A model generated the notes under the pieces. That model ran no database searches, was not told where the DNA came from, and saw nothing but the letters and a program-made list of their open reading frames with translations. Of a stretch of DNA of 64,000 nucleotides, positions 16,014 through 24,847 are shown one piece after another. The stretch covers positions 1 to 64,000 of the forward strand of contig JAHDWP010000001.1 of NCBI GenBank assembly GCA_023382715.1. Reading direction: 5' to 3'. How positions within the stretch are numbered: the stretch's first letter is position 1; every line of letters begins with the position of its first letter. Source of the DNA: Anaerolineae bacterium. Lineage in GTDB: Bacteria; Chloroflexota; Anaerolineae; Aggregatilineales; Aggregatilineaceae. The position numbers and the translations under genes are program-made.

Positions 16014-18205
16014 GGCAGGCCGCTGCCGCCCGGCCAGCGGTTGGTCACGCGGACGGGGAGAGTCAGCGCGTCGTCCGGCTGACCGGGCAGCGGCACGCGC
16101 GCGCCGCTCTGCCAGTCGTACCAGCCGGCGACGAGCGTATAGACGCCGGGGGGCAGGTCGGGCGGGAGCGCGATCTGGCGCACGTCCACGATGGCTTCGC
16201 CGCTCGCCCAGCCCGACGCCGGGCGCGACCCATTGCGCGGGGGGCCGTCCGCCTGCGCCCAGACGCGCCCGCTGGAGTCAGCCAGGTGCAGGAAGACGCT
16301 GTAATCCTGTTCCGCCGCGCCGAGCGCCCCCCAGTGCAAGGCGACTTCCAGCGAGCCGCCCGCCCAGGTCTCTGCGCCCTGTGACAGGGCGACGCCGCGC
16401 AGTTGGGCGAACTGGCCCCACCTCACTGGTGGATTGAGGGGTGTATAGCCGGGCGCGCGGGTCACTGGCTCCACCCGGATCGGGCCGCTCAGCGTTTGCT
16501 CGCCGCAGGTCAGTTCCCAGGTGTAGCGGCCCGGTGGGGCGTCGAGCGGCAGCGCGATCTGCTCGACCAGCGTCTCGCGGCCCAGCGCGCGCGGCGCGGG
16601 GTACTGGCCCCACAGGAACGGGTGCGCCGTCTCGCCGATCACCGCGCCGGACTCGTCGCGCAGGCGGGCGCGCGTCTCGGCGGGCAGCGCCGCGCCCGGC
16701 CCCAGCGTCACCGTGCAGGTCAGCGGCAGGTCGAAGCCCTGGGGCAGTGCAGGGGACGGCGCGAGGTCGAGGCGGCGGCGGAAGACGGTCATCGGGCTGA
16801 ATTCCGCGTCGCCGGGCGTGCTGAGCTGGGCCAGCGGCGCGTAGTAGGCGCGGAACCAGCTCTGGGCGACGAGACGCTGCATCTCCCAGTACTGAGTGGT
16901 GAGGATGAAATCCGTCTTGTACTTGGCGGCGGCGTAGGCGTCGCTGACGACATGCAGATCGGGCACGATCAGCCCGAAGGAGTCGCGGGTGTGGCGCTGC
17001 GCGTAATAGCCGACGATGCCCAGGTCTTTGACCAGCAGCGTGGCGTCAGGATCGGTGTGGGCGGCGATCCACTCGCCGGCCAGCCGATAGGTGGCCATGC
17101 GCGGCGGCGGGGCGTGGTAGTCCCAGGCGCGCGCAGCGGCCAGCGCCGCGCTGACCAGCACCAGCAGCCCGGCCAGCGCTGCGACGAGCGACCACCGCCA
17201 GCCTGCCCGCACCAGGCGGCGGGCCAGCCAGTCGCCGCCGAGCGCGGCCAGGGCGGCCAGGACGACGAGCAGCGGCGTGTAGTACCAGAAGGCGGTCACG
17301 TTCAGCGCCAGGTAGCCGGCGAAGTAGAGCGCGGGCCACAGGGCCAGCGGGCGCAGACCTGGCGCTCGCCCGGCGCGCCATGCGCCCAGCGCGATCAGGG
17401 GGACGGCCAGCAGCGACAGCGGGTTGCTGCCGTAGAACGAGCGCCACCAGCCCACACCGTCGTCCCAGAACTTGACGCCCTGGAACAGCTCCTCTTTGGC
17501 GCTGAAGGTCTGCGGCAGGGGCGCGCCAAAATAGACCCAGGCGAAGAGGAGCCAGGGCGCAATGCCGCCCAGATAGACCAGCGCCAGCCGGAACACAGCC
17601 GCCAGCGAACGCCGGAGATCGCCCCGACCGGCGCGGAAGTCGTTCAGGGCATCAGCGGCGGCCAGCAGGCCCAGCGTCGCCGCCAGCACCAGGCCGTCGG
17701 CGCGCGTCCAGGTGAGGGCGGCGGCGACCAGCAGGGATGCCGCCCGCCGTCCGCGCGCCCAGAGCCAGAATCCGCCCGCCAGGATCGCGCAGTAGAACAG
17801 CGTCTCCATGCCGAAGCTGACGTAGACCAGCGGTGAGGCGGCCAGGGTGATCGCCAGCGCGCTCGCTCCCAGGCGCGAGAGCGTGGGCCGCAAGGCGATC
17901 ACCAGCAGGACGATGGTCGCCAGGGCGAACAGGCCGCTGAGCAGGTTGCCGGCGTGCAGCAGGTCGGGCGTGACGGCGTACACGGCGGCCATGAGCAGCG
18001 CGTAGAGGGGGGTGGTGGTGCCCTGCACGCGCTCGCCGGGGTTGAAGACGAAGCCTTCGCCGCTGGCGATGTTGCGGCTGTAGGCGAAGGTGATGAACAC
18101 GTCGTCCTGGGTGTAGTCCCAATAGGCCGCTGTAAGCAGGACGAGCAGGGCCAGCGTCACCCCGATCCAGGCCCGCCCGGTCGTGACACGTCGCAGCACA
18201 CGCAT
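16010..18205 (-). CDS. GT-C family glycosyltransferase with C-terminal beta-sandwich
   Basis: A 731-residue membrane protein. The first ~430 residues hold 10-12 membrane spans. The first luminal loop, YWDYTQDDVFITFAYSRN, has the acidic DD pair typical of GT39/ArnT-like enzymes, followed by GFVFNPGERVQGTTTPLY. The last ~270 residues are soluble and beta-rich, with two repeats of the kind LHWGALGAAEQDYSVFLHLAD that recur in Chloroflexota glycosyltransferases. It probably transfers a polyprenyl-phosphate-linked sugar outside the cell. Its ATG overlaps the TAA of the upstream gene by one base (TAATG). The stop is provided by the repeat at 15884-16013. Confidence 0.8.
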   Translation of the reverse strand: MRVLRRVTTGRAWIGVTLALLVLLTAAYWDYTQDDVFITFAYSRNIASGEGFVFNPGERVQGTTTPLYALLMAAVYAVTPDLLHAGNLLSGLFALATIVLLVIALRPTLSRLGASALAITLAASPLVYVSFGMETLFYCAILAGGFWLWARGRRAASLLVAAALTWTRADGLVLAATLGLLAAADALNDFRAGRGDLRRSLAAVFRLALVYLGGIAPWLLFAWVYFGAPLPQTFSAKEELFQGVKFWDDGVGWWRSFYGSNPLSLLAVPLIALGAWRAGRAPGLRPLALWPALYFAGYLALNVTAFWYYTPLLVVLAALAALGGDWLARRLVRAGWRWSLVAALAGLLVLVSAALAAARAWDYHAPPPRMATYRLAGEWIAAHTDPDATLLVKDLGIVGYYAQRHTRDSFGLIVPDLHVVSDAYAAAKYKTDFILTTQYWEMQRLVAQSWFRAYYAPLAQLSTPGDAEFSPMTVFRRRLDLAPSPALPQGFDLPLTCTVTLGPGAALPAETRARLRDESGAVIGETAHPFLWGQYPAPRALGRETLVEQIALPLDAPPGRYTWELTCGEQTLSGPIRVEPVTRAPGYTPLNPPVRWGQFAQLRGVALSQGAETWAGGSLEVALHWGALGAAEQDYSVFLHLADSSGRVWAQADGPPRNGSRPASGWASGEAIVDVRQIALPPDLPPGVYTLVAGWYDWQSGARVPLPGQPDDALTLPVRVTNRWPGGSGLP

Positions 18206-20505
18206 TATTGCACCTGAATCCAGCTCAGCCAGACGTAATCCACCGACTGCGCGCCCGCACCCCCGCGCACGCGCAATGCCCCCGCCGGGTCGCCCGCCGG
18301 GTAGACGCGCACCAGCAGGCGGTAGCGGCCCGGCGGCGCGTCGGCGGTGATGGTCAGCGTCCGCGCGTCGGCGACGGGCGCGCCGGGCGTCCAGGTGGTG
18401 ACAGGCGGATCGGGCGGCGCGTCGAGCTGGGCGGCTTTGCGCAGGCGGGCCGGGTCGGGGTCAATGATCTGCACGGAGATCACGTAGTCCGTCGCCAGGC
18501 GCTCGCGCGCTTCCCAGTGCAGGGTGACAGTGGTCGTCTCGCCGGGGTGCAGCGCCCGCCGCGTGACCTCGTAGCCGCGCAGGACGAGCGCCCCGCCGAA
18601 GTCAGCGTTGACGGGGTTGGGGAACGCGCCCGGTGGCGGCTCCAGCGTGACGCGGCCCAGCCACAAGCGATCCGCCTGGGTGTCGGCGTCCGCGCCCAGG
18701 GGAGTCATGCGCTCGAACGTGCTCAGATCGTAGAAGCCCAGGTACACATCGAGCGACTGCGGGGCATAGACCGTCTCCGAAATGGGCACGGCGACCAGGT
18801 TATTCCAGGAGTCTCCGGCTGGCAGGTCGGAAGCTGCCAGCAGCCCGCCGCCGGGATATACGTCGCGCTGCGCCTCGATGGTGCCGTCGGCATTGACCAG
18901 GTGCACGAAGAGGCTCCAGTCGCGGGCCAGGGGCGCTTTGACGGTCATGGTCGGGGCCAGGTAGAGGGCATCGCCAGGCCGCAGCGTCCCCTCAACGTGC
19001 CGGTAGGCGACGCACAGCGCTTCCTGCGCCGCCCCCGGCTCGCGGAAGCACGCCGCCCGATGCGCGCCGCGCTCCAGCGTGGCAAAGGGCCAGGTCGCGT
19101 CGCGGTCGAGGGTGTAGGCCGGGCGGATGGTCACCCAGGGTTGCAGCGCGGCAATGCCGGCGAAGAGCAGGGCGGCAGCGCCCAGGCTTGCCGCCTGCGC
19201 TTTCGGCGCGCGCGGCAGCCACGCGGCGATGCCCGCAGCCAGCCAGACGTTGAGCGCGGCGATGGCGCTGAACCACAGCCGCCCCTGCGAGGCCCAGGTC
19301 TGGCGCGTCCAGGTCAGCAGCGAGACAAAGACGAGCGCCGCCCAGAGCGCGGTCAGCGCACGCGCGGCGTAGAGCGCGCGGTCGGGCGGGCAGGTGCGTG
19401 TGCGCGCGCGCAGGGCGAGCTTGCGGGCCAGGGCCAGCAGCAGCCCCAGGGCGCTGATCCCGGCCAGCAGGTTGAACAGGGCGTAGACTCCCTCGCGCAT
19501 GGGCACGTTGACCCCGCCGAAGAAGCCCCAGAAGGCCATCATGAACGTCTCGCGCTCTGTCCAGAGCTGCGACAGGTCGGCAGGGACAGCGCGCCGCCCC
19601 ACAATATCCAGAAAGACGTTGATGCCGGTCGCGTCGCCATAGAGATCGTAGTTGCGCCAGTACCACCAGCCGGCGATGAGCACCGTCAGCCCGCCGGAGA
19701 TCAGCCCGCCGAGGACAACCGGGCGCCAGTCGCGGGCGCGCAGCGAGATCGCCAGCAGCAGCAGGGCGATCAGCGGCAGCATGAGGCCGATCTGGAACTT
19801 GGCCAGCATCCCCAGCCCGGCCACGATGCCGAGCCAGACGTAGGCCCGCAGCGAGGGCGGGCTGGCCCAGCGGCGGGCCAGCCGCACGAGCATCAGCAGC
19901 AGGGCGCTGGCCAGCAGGGTGGAGAGGTTGTCGTTGTTGATCACCCCGCTGATGAAGAGGAACATCGGATTGAAGGCGGTGAAGGCCGCTGCGCCCAGGG
20001 CGATGGCCGGCGCTGCCGGGAACAACTCGCGGCCCAGGGCGTAGGTCAGCAGCACCGTGCCCAGGCCCATGAGCACCGACAGGAAGCGCACCAGGCGCAT
20101 AGCCAGGGCCGTGCCGCGCCAGGGGAATGACTCGCGCCCGGCGTCGTGGACGACCATGTTGGCATTGCCGTCCGGCACGACCACGCCGATGTCGGCGTGC
20201 GGGTTGATGCGGCGCAGCGTCTCCAGGTCGGACGTGTCAAGCCAGCGGGTGAGCAGCGCGCCCAGGTAATAGTAAAGCGGGGGCTGGCCGCCTTCTTGCC
20301 GCCAGGGGCCGGGGTTGGCCGGATTCTGCACAGGCAGGCCGAAATTGTGGTCGGCTGCGTACTGGACCATCGGATAGTGCCACAGCTCGTCGGACGCTTC
20401 GAACAGCGGCGTGACCAGGCTGTAGAGGACGGCCAGCAGCGCGTAGCCGCCCAGGATGAGCGCCAGCAGCGCGCGCTGACGAGGAGACGTTTGGGGCATG
20501 AGCAT
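18205..20505 (-). CDS. GT39-like glycosyltransferase with C-terminal beta-sandwich
   Basis: A 766-residue membrane protein paralogous in plan to its downstream neighbour. About 12 membrane spans come first; the first luminal loop, PLFEASDELWHYPMVQYAA, contains the acidic residue expected of PMT/ArnT-type GT-C enzymes, followed by QPPLYYYLGAL, a common GT39 motif. A beta-sandwich tail (about 500-766) includes VTLHWEARERLATDYVISVQ. Expected to use a polyprenyl-linked sugar donor at the outer membrane face. Its stop overlaps the next start (TAATG), implying coupling. A second in-frame ATG lies two codons downstream (20499). Confidence 0.82.
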   Translation of the reverse strand: MLMPQTSPRQRALLALILGGYALLAVLYSLVTPLFEASDELWHYPMVQYAADHNFGLPVQNPANPGPWRQEGGQPPLYYYLGALLTRWLDTSDLETLRRINPHADIGVVVPDGNANMVVHDAGRESFPWRGTALAMRLVRFLSVLMGLGTVLLTYALGRELFPAAPAIALGAAAFTAFNPMFLFISGVINNDNLSTLLASALLLMLVRLARRWASPPSLRAYVWLGIVAGLGMLAKFQIGLMLPLIALLLLAISLRARDWRPVVLGGLISGGLTVLIAGWWYWRNYDLYGDATGINVFLDIVGRRAVPADLSQLWTERETFMMAFWGFFGGVNVPMREGVYALFNLLAGISALGLLLALARKLALRARTRTCPPDRALYAARALTALWAALVFVSLLTWTRQTWASQGRLWFSAIAALNVWLAAGIAAWLPRAPKAQAASLGAAALLFAGIAALQPWVTIRPAYTLDRDATWPFATLERGAHRAACFREPGAAQEALCVAYRHVEGTLRPGDALYLAPTMTVKAPLARDWSLFVHLVNADGTIEAQRDVYPGGGLLAASDLPAGDSWNNLVAVPISETVYAPQSLDVYLGFYDLSTFERMTPLGADADTQADRLWLGRVTLEPPPGAFPNPVNADFGGALVLRGYEVTRRALHPGETTTVTLHWEARERLATDYVISVQIIDPDPARLRKAAQLDAPPDPPVTTWTPGAPVADARTLTITADAPPGRYRLLVRVYPAGDPAGALRVRGGAGAQSVDYVWLSWIQVQ

Positions 20506-20800
20506 CCGCTTGCGGACTGCGATCCTGCGCGAAATCCAGCGGCGGAGTGTACCGGATTGGGCGCGGGTTGGCCAGAGGAAGGCGCTCTGGGTGTGCGCAA
20601 AGGTTGACAGCGACGTGCCGGGCGCAGGGCAGTGACCTCACCCCCAGCCCCGCTGCGCTCTTGGAGGGGCGCCCCTACGGAAGCATTCCGCCAACAGAAT
20701 CGCTTGCGAGGGAAGGGGCAGGGATTACGACCCTGCTCTGGTGAGAATTTTCTGCGAGAGAGGCGGCAGGTGCCGGGATTGGAGAGAGCAGCGCGCCCGG
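20506..20800. repeat. Intergenic repeat region with CTCACCCCC-type element
   Basis: A 295-bp spacer. At about 20590-20735 it holds a segment that matches other intergenic sites: GTGTGCGCAAAGGTTGACAG, then CCTCACCCCCAGCC, then the short palindrome AGGGGCGCCCCT at 20665-20676. No gene is supported. Confidence 0.6.
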
Positions 20801-21961
20801 TCAGCGGGGCGTATCCAGAATCTCCGCGTAGTAGGCGGCGGTCTGGGCAGCGATGGCTTCCCAGGCGAAGTGCGCCGACAGTGCGCGCACATTGCGCCCC
20901 ATCTCTTCGCGCAATTCGGGGTTGTCGGCCAGGTCTTCGATGGCGATGGCCAGGGCGGTGGGCGAATCGGGCGGGATCAGGCGCACGTGGACATCCTCGA
21001 CCAGCTCGGGCACGTCCACCTGGGGATGCGTGGTGATGATCGCGCAGCCGTGCGCCAGGGCGGCCATCAGGCTGCCGCGCCGGAAGGAGACGCCATCGCG
21101 GAAGGGCAGGGCCAGGATGTCGCAGGCGGCCAGGTGCCCGCTGACGGCGGCGCTGTCTACGAAGCCCGTCCAGCGAATGTGGTCGTGCAGGTCGAGGTCT
21201 TCCACCATCGCGTCCACTTCGCGGGCATAGACGATGTTGGCCGGGTCGCTGGTGCCGGTGCGCCCGCCGATCATCAGCAGCTTGGCGGGCAGGTTGTTGT
21301 TGCGGGTGATGCGCAGGGCCTGCAGCAGCGTGTCAATGCCTTTCGAAGCGTTCAGAAAGCCGAAGTAGCCCACGACGACATCGTCCGGCTGGAAGCCGAG
21401 CGCCGCCCGCCAGACCGAGCGATTATAGTCCGGGGCCAGCTCTGGCCTGATGTTGGAGCCGATCGGGATGTGGCGCAGGCTGGCGACGGTCTTCTCGGAA
21501 GCCAGGCGGCCCTCGTCACCGCGATTGGTGACGATCACGCCGTCGCTGCTGCGGGCGAGGGTCAGCACGGCCTGGTAGCGCAGCGGCCCCGCCTTCGGGA
21601 ACAGGTAGGGCACGAGCAGGTCGTGAAACGTGGTGACGACGCGGGCGCTGTCCAGGCGCAGCGGCAGGATGTGGATGAACGCAGCCATGTTGAAGGCGGC
21701 GGCCTGGTACTGGATGTTGACAATGTCGAGCTTCTGGGCCTGCGCCCAACGGCGAATGCGGCTGAGTGTCCCCCAGCCCCACGAATGAGCGTCCGCCGTG
21801 ACCTGTGCCGGATCGCTTGTGGCGGGCGGGGCGGCGCGATGATCGGTGAAGACGTACACCTCGTGGCCGAGCGCGATCAGGGCGCGCGCCAGTTCCTGCG
21901 TGAACGCGCCCACGCCGCCCTGCATGGGGGGATATTCGCCTGTGATCTGCCCGATGCGCAT
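20801..21961 (-). CDS. GT4-family glycosyltransferase
   Basis: A 386-residue cytoplasmic GT-B enzyme. The N-terminal domain opens with ITGEYPPMQGGVGAFTQELA, the Gly-rich acceptor-side loop of family GT4. The C-terminal domain has YFGFLNASKGIDTLLQAL and a late region with PFRDGVSFRRGSLMAALAHG, the position of the usual E-x7-E motif; here the first glutamate appears to be replaced, since the segment reads DGVSFRRGSL. It transfers a sugar from a nucleotide donor to a growing glycan. AGGAAG precedes the ATG at 21961. With gmd/rmd 5 kb away, GDP-rhamnose is one possible donor; that is a guess. Confidence 0.88.
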   Translation of the reverse strand: MRIGQITGEYPPMQGGVGAFTQELARALIALGHEVYVFTDHRAAPPATSDPAQVTADAHSWGWGTLSRIRRWAQAQKLDIVNIQYQAAAFNMAAFIHILPLRLDSARVVTTFHDLLVPYLFPKAGPLRYQAVLTLARSSDGVIVTNRGDEGRLASEKTVASLRHIPIGSNIRPELAPDYNRSVWRAALGFQPDDVVVGYFGFLNASKGIDTLLQALRITRNNNLPAKLLMIGGRTGTSDPANIVYAREVDAMVEDLDLHDHIRWTGFVDSAAVSGHLAACDILALPFRDGVSFRRGSLMAALAHGCAIITTHPQVDVPELVEDVHVRLIPPDSPTALAIAIEDLADNPELREEMGRNVRALSAHFAWEAIAAQTAAYYAEILDTPR

Positions 21962-22005
21962 GATCGCTTCCTGATCGTCCTGCCGGGGCTACTCGCGCGC
22001 CCACA

Positions 22006-23010
22006 CTAGCCGCGCGCCAGCGCGCGGATCACCGCCCAATAGGTGCACACGCGCGCGCGGCGCAGCGCCCGCTTATGACCGAGCGCGCCCTTTGCCCCTT
22101 CGAGCGCCATCTGCAGCCCGTAGCTTACCAGCAGAAACAGGCGCAGTGCAAGGGCCAGCGCGCGCCCGTGATAGGTTCGAAAGTAGCGCAGTTTGCTCTG
22201 CTGAAAGTGAATATGCTTGCGCGTTTCCACCTGGGCGGTGCTCTGGCCGCCGTAATGCGTGATGCGCGCCGCGCCGACATAGGCGACGCGCCAGCCGGCG
22301 TCTTTGGCGCGGCGGCACCAGTCCAGCTCTTCGGAGAACATGACGTAGCCTTCGTCCAGGCCGCCGATCTGCTCGTAGACGGCGCGGCGAGCGATCAGCG
22401 CGCAGCCCTGCACCCAGTCCACCTCGAACGTGCCATCGTCGGGCAGGTCGGCCACGTAGAAACGGTCGAGCAGGCGGCGCGGCGCGTACCCTTGCAGCCA
22501 GGTGCTCTCGAAGAAGGCGGTCAGCGCGGTGGGGAAACGGCGGCGTGTGGACTGGGTGGTGCCGTCAGCGTTGAGCACGCGCGGCCCGGCGATACCCACC
22601 TGCGGATGCGCGTCCAGATAGGCGACCAGCGTGGGCAGCGCGTCGTCGTGAACGACTGTATCGGGATTCAGCAGCAGCAGGTGGCGCCCGCGCGCCGCTG
22701 CCAGGGCCAGGTTGTTGCCGCGCGTGAAGCCGACATTCTCGCCCGGGGCGAACAGGCGCACCCAGGGGAACTGCTCCGCGACCAGCGCAGGCGTGCCGTC
22801 GCTGCTGGCCGAGTCCACGACGATGACCTCAGCGCACAGCAGGTCGCCGTCGCCGGGCGCGGTGCCACCCGGCGCGACGAGCGCCAGCGGGCTGGCAGCG
22901 ATGCTCTCCAGGCAGGCGATGAGCAGATCGCGCACATTCCACGAGACGATGAGGAGCGACAGGTCAATGGCTGGGATGGCGGCGGACACGGCAGGCGAAT
23001 GCTCGGTCAC
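22006..23010 (-). CDS. GT2-family glycosyltransferase (rhamnosyltransferase-like)
   Basis: A 334-residue GT-A enzyme. Motifs: LSLLIVSWNVRDLLIACLES at the start, VVDSASSDGTP for the nucleotide site, NVGFTRGNNLALAAARGRHLLLLNPDT with its metal-binding region, and the acceptor segment GYVMFSEELDWCRRAKDAGW with the catalytic ED-type acids. This is the WcaA/rhamnosyltransferase subgroup of GT2. A C-terminal hydrophobic helix (about 290-312) may tether it to the membrane. The GTG start overlaps the upstream stop by four bases. It probably adds a sugar, perhaps a deoxyhexose, to the surface glycan. Confidence 0.9.
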   Translation of the reverse strand: MTEHSPAVSAAIPAIDLSLLIVSWNVRDLLIACLESIAASPLALVAPGGTAPGDGDLLCAEVIVVDSASSDGTPALVAEQFPWVRLFAPGENVGFTRGNNLALAAARGRHLLLLNPDTVVHDDALPTLVAYLDAHPQVGIAGPRVLNADGTTQSTRRRFPTALTAFFESTWLQGYAPRRLLDRFYVADLPDDGTFEVDWVQGCALIARRAVYEQIGGLDEGYVMFSEELDWCRRAKDAGWRVAYVGAARITHYGGQSTAQVETRKHIHFQQSKLRYFRTYHGRALALALRLFLLVSYGLQMALEGAKGALGHKRALRRARVCTYWAVIRALARG

Positions 23011-23558
23011 GGGTCGGGTTCCTCAGAGGCCGGCTCGATGCTCAGCAGCGTGCGCGCCGGCCCGTAGTACGCGCAATAGCGGCCAGGATAGGCGGCGCTC
23101 AGCCGCTTCCAGCGCCGGTAGGAGATGCGCAGCGCCACACTGTTGACGGTGATCGCCGGGTGCGACGGATCGCCGGCGCGGCGCAAGGCTCCCGCTGCGA
23201 TGTGGACAGTGGGGCGCGCCACGCCGCGCGCGGCGGCCAGCCACAGGAGGCCCAGCGCCAGCCACAACACGCAGACGCCGATCCACAGGGCACGCTGCCA
23301 TGCGGTCTCCGCCAGTGGCGAGATCGCTGCGCTCAGCACCGCGCCGCCCAGCAGCATGGTCGCGCCGCGCACCAGGTGCCCGATGCTGCGATAGCGCAGG
23401 TCCTGGCGCTGGCGATCGCTGAGCCGACCGGCGCGATTGGCGTCCAGCGCGTCCGGCGCGAAGCCGAACATCCCGGCGAGTTCTTCCGCGCTGAGGGGGC
23501 GCCCTGCTGGGCGCGGCTGCTCCGCCACGTCTGCGCTGCCTCTGCTCACTGCCGTCAT
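23007..23558 (-). CDS. Two-helix membrane protein, unknown
   Basis: A 183-residue protein with an N-terminal soluble part containing a short predicted helix (SAEELAGMFGFAPDALDANR), two membrane helices (about 66-82 and 91-110) and a C-terminal domain with basic residues (LRISYRRWKRLSAAYPGRY). No family is recognised. The ATG at 23558 is preferred over an upstream TTG at 23612, whose extra residues are encoded by dispersed-repeat sequence. It is coupled by a GTGA overlap to the GT2 gene, so it may assist that enzyme at the membrane. Confidence 0.6.
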   Translation of the reverse strand: MTAVSRGSADVAEQPRPAGRPLSAEELAGMFGFAPDALDANRAGRLSDRQRQDLRYRSIGHLVRGATMLLGGAVLSAAISPLAETAWQRALWIGVCVLWLALGLLWLAAARGVARPTVHIAAGALRRAGDPSHPAITVNSVALRISYRRWKRLSAAYPGRYCAYYGPARTLLSIEPASEEPDP

Positions 23559-23599
23559 TGTACCAGGATTCTGCGGCCCGGCAGAGGGCGGGATGCTGT

Positions 23600-23716
23600 A
23601 GGGTGCGTGCAAAGGTTGCCAGCGACTCGCCGGGCGCCGGGCAGTGGCCTCACTCCCAGCCTCGCTGCGCTCTGCTCCCTGCCCCTCGTGGGGGAAGGGT
23701 CGGGGATGGGGGGTAA
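23600..23716. repeat. Intergenic dispersed-repeat region
   Basis: Holds GTGCGTGCAAAGGTTGCCAG (shared with 20590 and 39988), CCTCACTCCCAGCCTCGCTGCG and a partial CCCTTCCCCCACGAG-type hairpin (about 23672-23716). No gene is supported between 23559 and 23911. Confidence 0.6.
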
Positions 23717-23781
23717 AAAGCAGGCGCGCGGCTTCCCAACCGGCCTCAGAGTTGCGCCGGCAGCGCTCACGGGGGCGGGCA

Positions 23782-23800
23782 TTTTACAGGAATTTTACAG
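23782..23800 (+). promoter_or_regulatory. TTTTACAG direct repeat, response-regulator-like site
   Basis: Two TTTTACAG copies (23782-23789 and 23793-23800) are spaced 11 bp, one helical turn, as for tandem OmpR/PhoB-type regulators. They lie 112 bp before the gene at 23912. A GATAAT at 23842-23847 could be its -10 box. Confidence 0.4.
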
Positions 23801-23911
23801 CCTGAACGCAGTTCGGACATGAATGGATAACACCTGGGTCTGATAATGGGGGCAGAGGTGAGGAGTTGTCCGCGCATTGTCTGTTGAGCAGATGAATGGA
23901 GGGAATACCCG

Positions 23912-24742
23912 ATGACCACATGGAGCAAGCGAGCGATAAGCGTGAGTCTGGCGCTGGTGATCGCGCTGGGGGCGGTGGGCTTCGCCGCTGCCCAGGGGCC
24001 GGCGCAGCCGGACTATCCCCGTGCCTACCGCGTCCGCTTCGTGGAGACGCTGATGCAAACTGTCCAGGAAGTGACCGGGCTGGCGTGGAGCGATCTGCTG
24101 CCGGAACTGCGCGCCGGCCAGACGCTGACGGAAGTCCTTGAGGCGAACGGCGCCGATCCCCAGGCAGCGCGCGACGCGGTGAGGGCTGCGGTCACTGTCG
24201 AGATCGAGGCGGCCCTTGCCGAGGGGACGCTGACCCAGGCGCGGGCCGATGCGCTGCTCGAACAGCTTGACACGGCGCTGGAGCGCGCGTTCACCAGCGC
24301 CCACCCGCTGGCCTTGCGCGACCGCCTGCGCGACCGCCTGCACGATCGCTGGCAGCAAACGCTGGAAACAACGTTGATCGGCGTGATCGCGGAGATGGCG
24401 GACGTTGAAGCGAGCGACCTGCTACGCGAGGCGCTGCTGCCCCCGACGCTGGGCGAGATCGCGCAGGACTATGGGCTGGACGCAGAGGCTGTCAGCGCGG
24501 AGGCCCAGGTGCGCATCACAGAGGCGATCAACGAGCGCGTCGCTGACGGCACGCTGACGCAGGAGCAGGCGGACGAGCTGCTGGCGGCGCTGCCCGACTG
24601 GCTGGCGAATCGCTTCGACGCACCGTTCTGGTTCGCCCAGCCAGGGATGCGCTCCGGGATGGCAGCGCACTATTCCGGCGGCTTCCATCACCGGGAGCCG
24701 GGGCGCTTCGATGGCCGGGGCGGGGGCATGAGAGGGTGGTAG
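23912..24742 (+). CDS. Secreted helical protein with Gly/His-rich tail
   Basis: A 276-residue exported protein. A signal peptide (about 1-27, FAAAQ cleavage) is followed by a helical body containing two similar segments, EGTLTQARADALLEQLD at about 108-125 and DGTLTQEQADELLAALP at about 210-226. Repeats of this form occur in DUF2680-like and other secreted proteins of unknown role. The C-terminus is rich in Gly, Arg and His. GGAGGG lies 8 nt before the ATG. A TTTTACAG direct repeat upstream suggests control by a two-component regulator. A metal-binding or stress role is possible but unproven. Confidence 0.7.
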   Translation: MTTWSKRAISVSLALVIALGAVGFAAAQGPAQPDYPRAYRVRFVETLMQTVQEVTGLAWSDLLPELRAGQTLTEVLEANGADPQAARDAVRAAVTVEIEAALAEGTLTQARADALLEQLDTALERAFTSAHPLALRDRLRDRLHDRWQQTLETTLIGVIAEMADVEASDLLREALLPPTLGEIAQDYGLDAEAVSAEAQVRITEAINERVADGTLTQEQADELLAALPDWLANRFDAPFWFAQPGMRSGMAAHYSGGFHHREPGRFDGRGGGMRGW

Positions 24743-24792
24743 CCCGGCTCCACCTTCCAGGGCCGGACGCCAGGCGATGATGCGAATCACTC

Positions 24793-24822
24793 AGGGGGCG
24801 CATGGGCAGCCGTGCGCCCCCT
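24793..24822. terminator. Hairpin between convergent genes
   Basis: A perfect 10-bp stem, AGGGGGCGCA/TGCGCCCCCT, around a 10-nt loop lies between the genes ending at 24742 and 24848. It is placed to end both transcripts, but no T-run is present. Confidence 0.5.
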
Positions 24823-24847
24823 CGACAGGCTGCCACCTAGGGACGCG

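Noticed and set aside
18208-20130. A 640-residue plus-strand frame opposite the GT39-like gene.
   Set aside because: Antisense to a membrane protein with recognisable GT-C motifs. Arg/Gln/Gly-rich composition is typical of a shadow frame.
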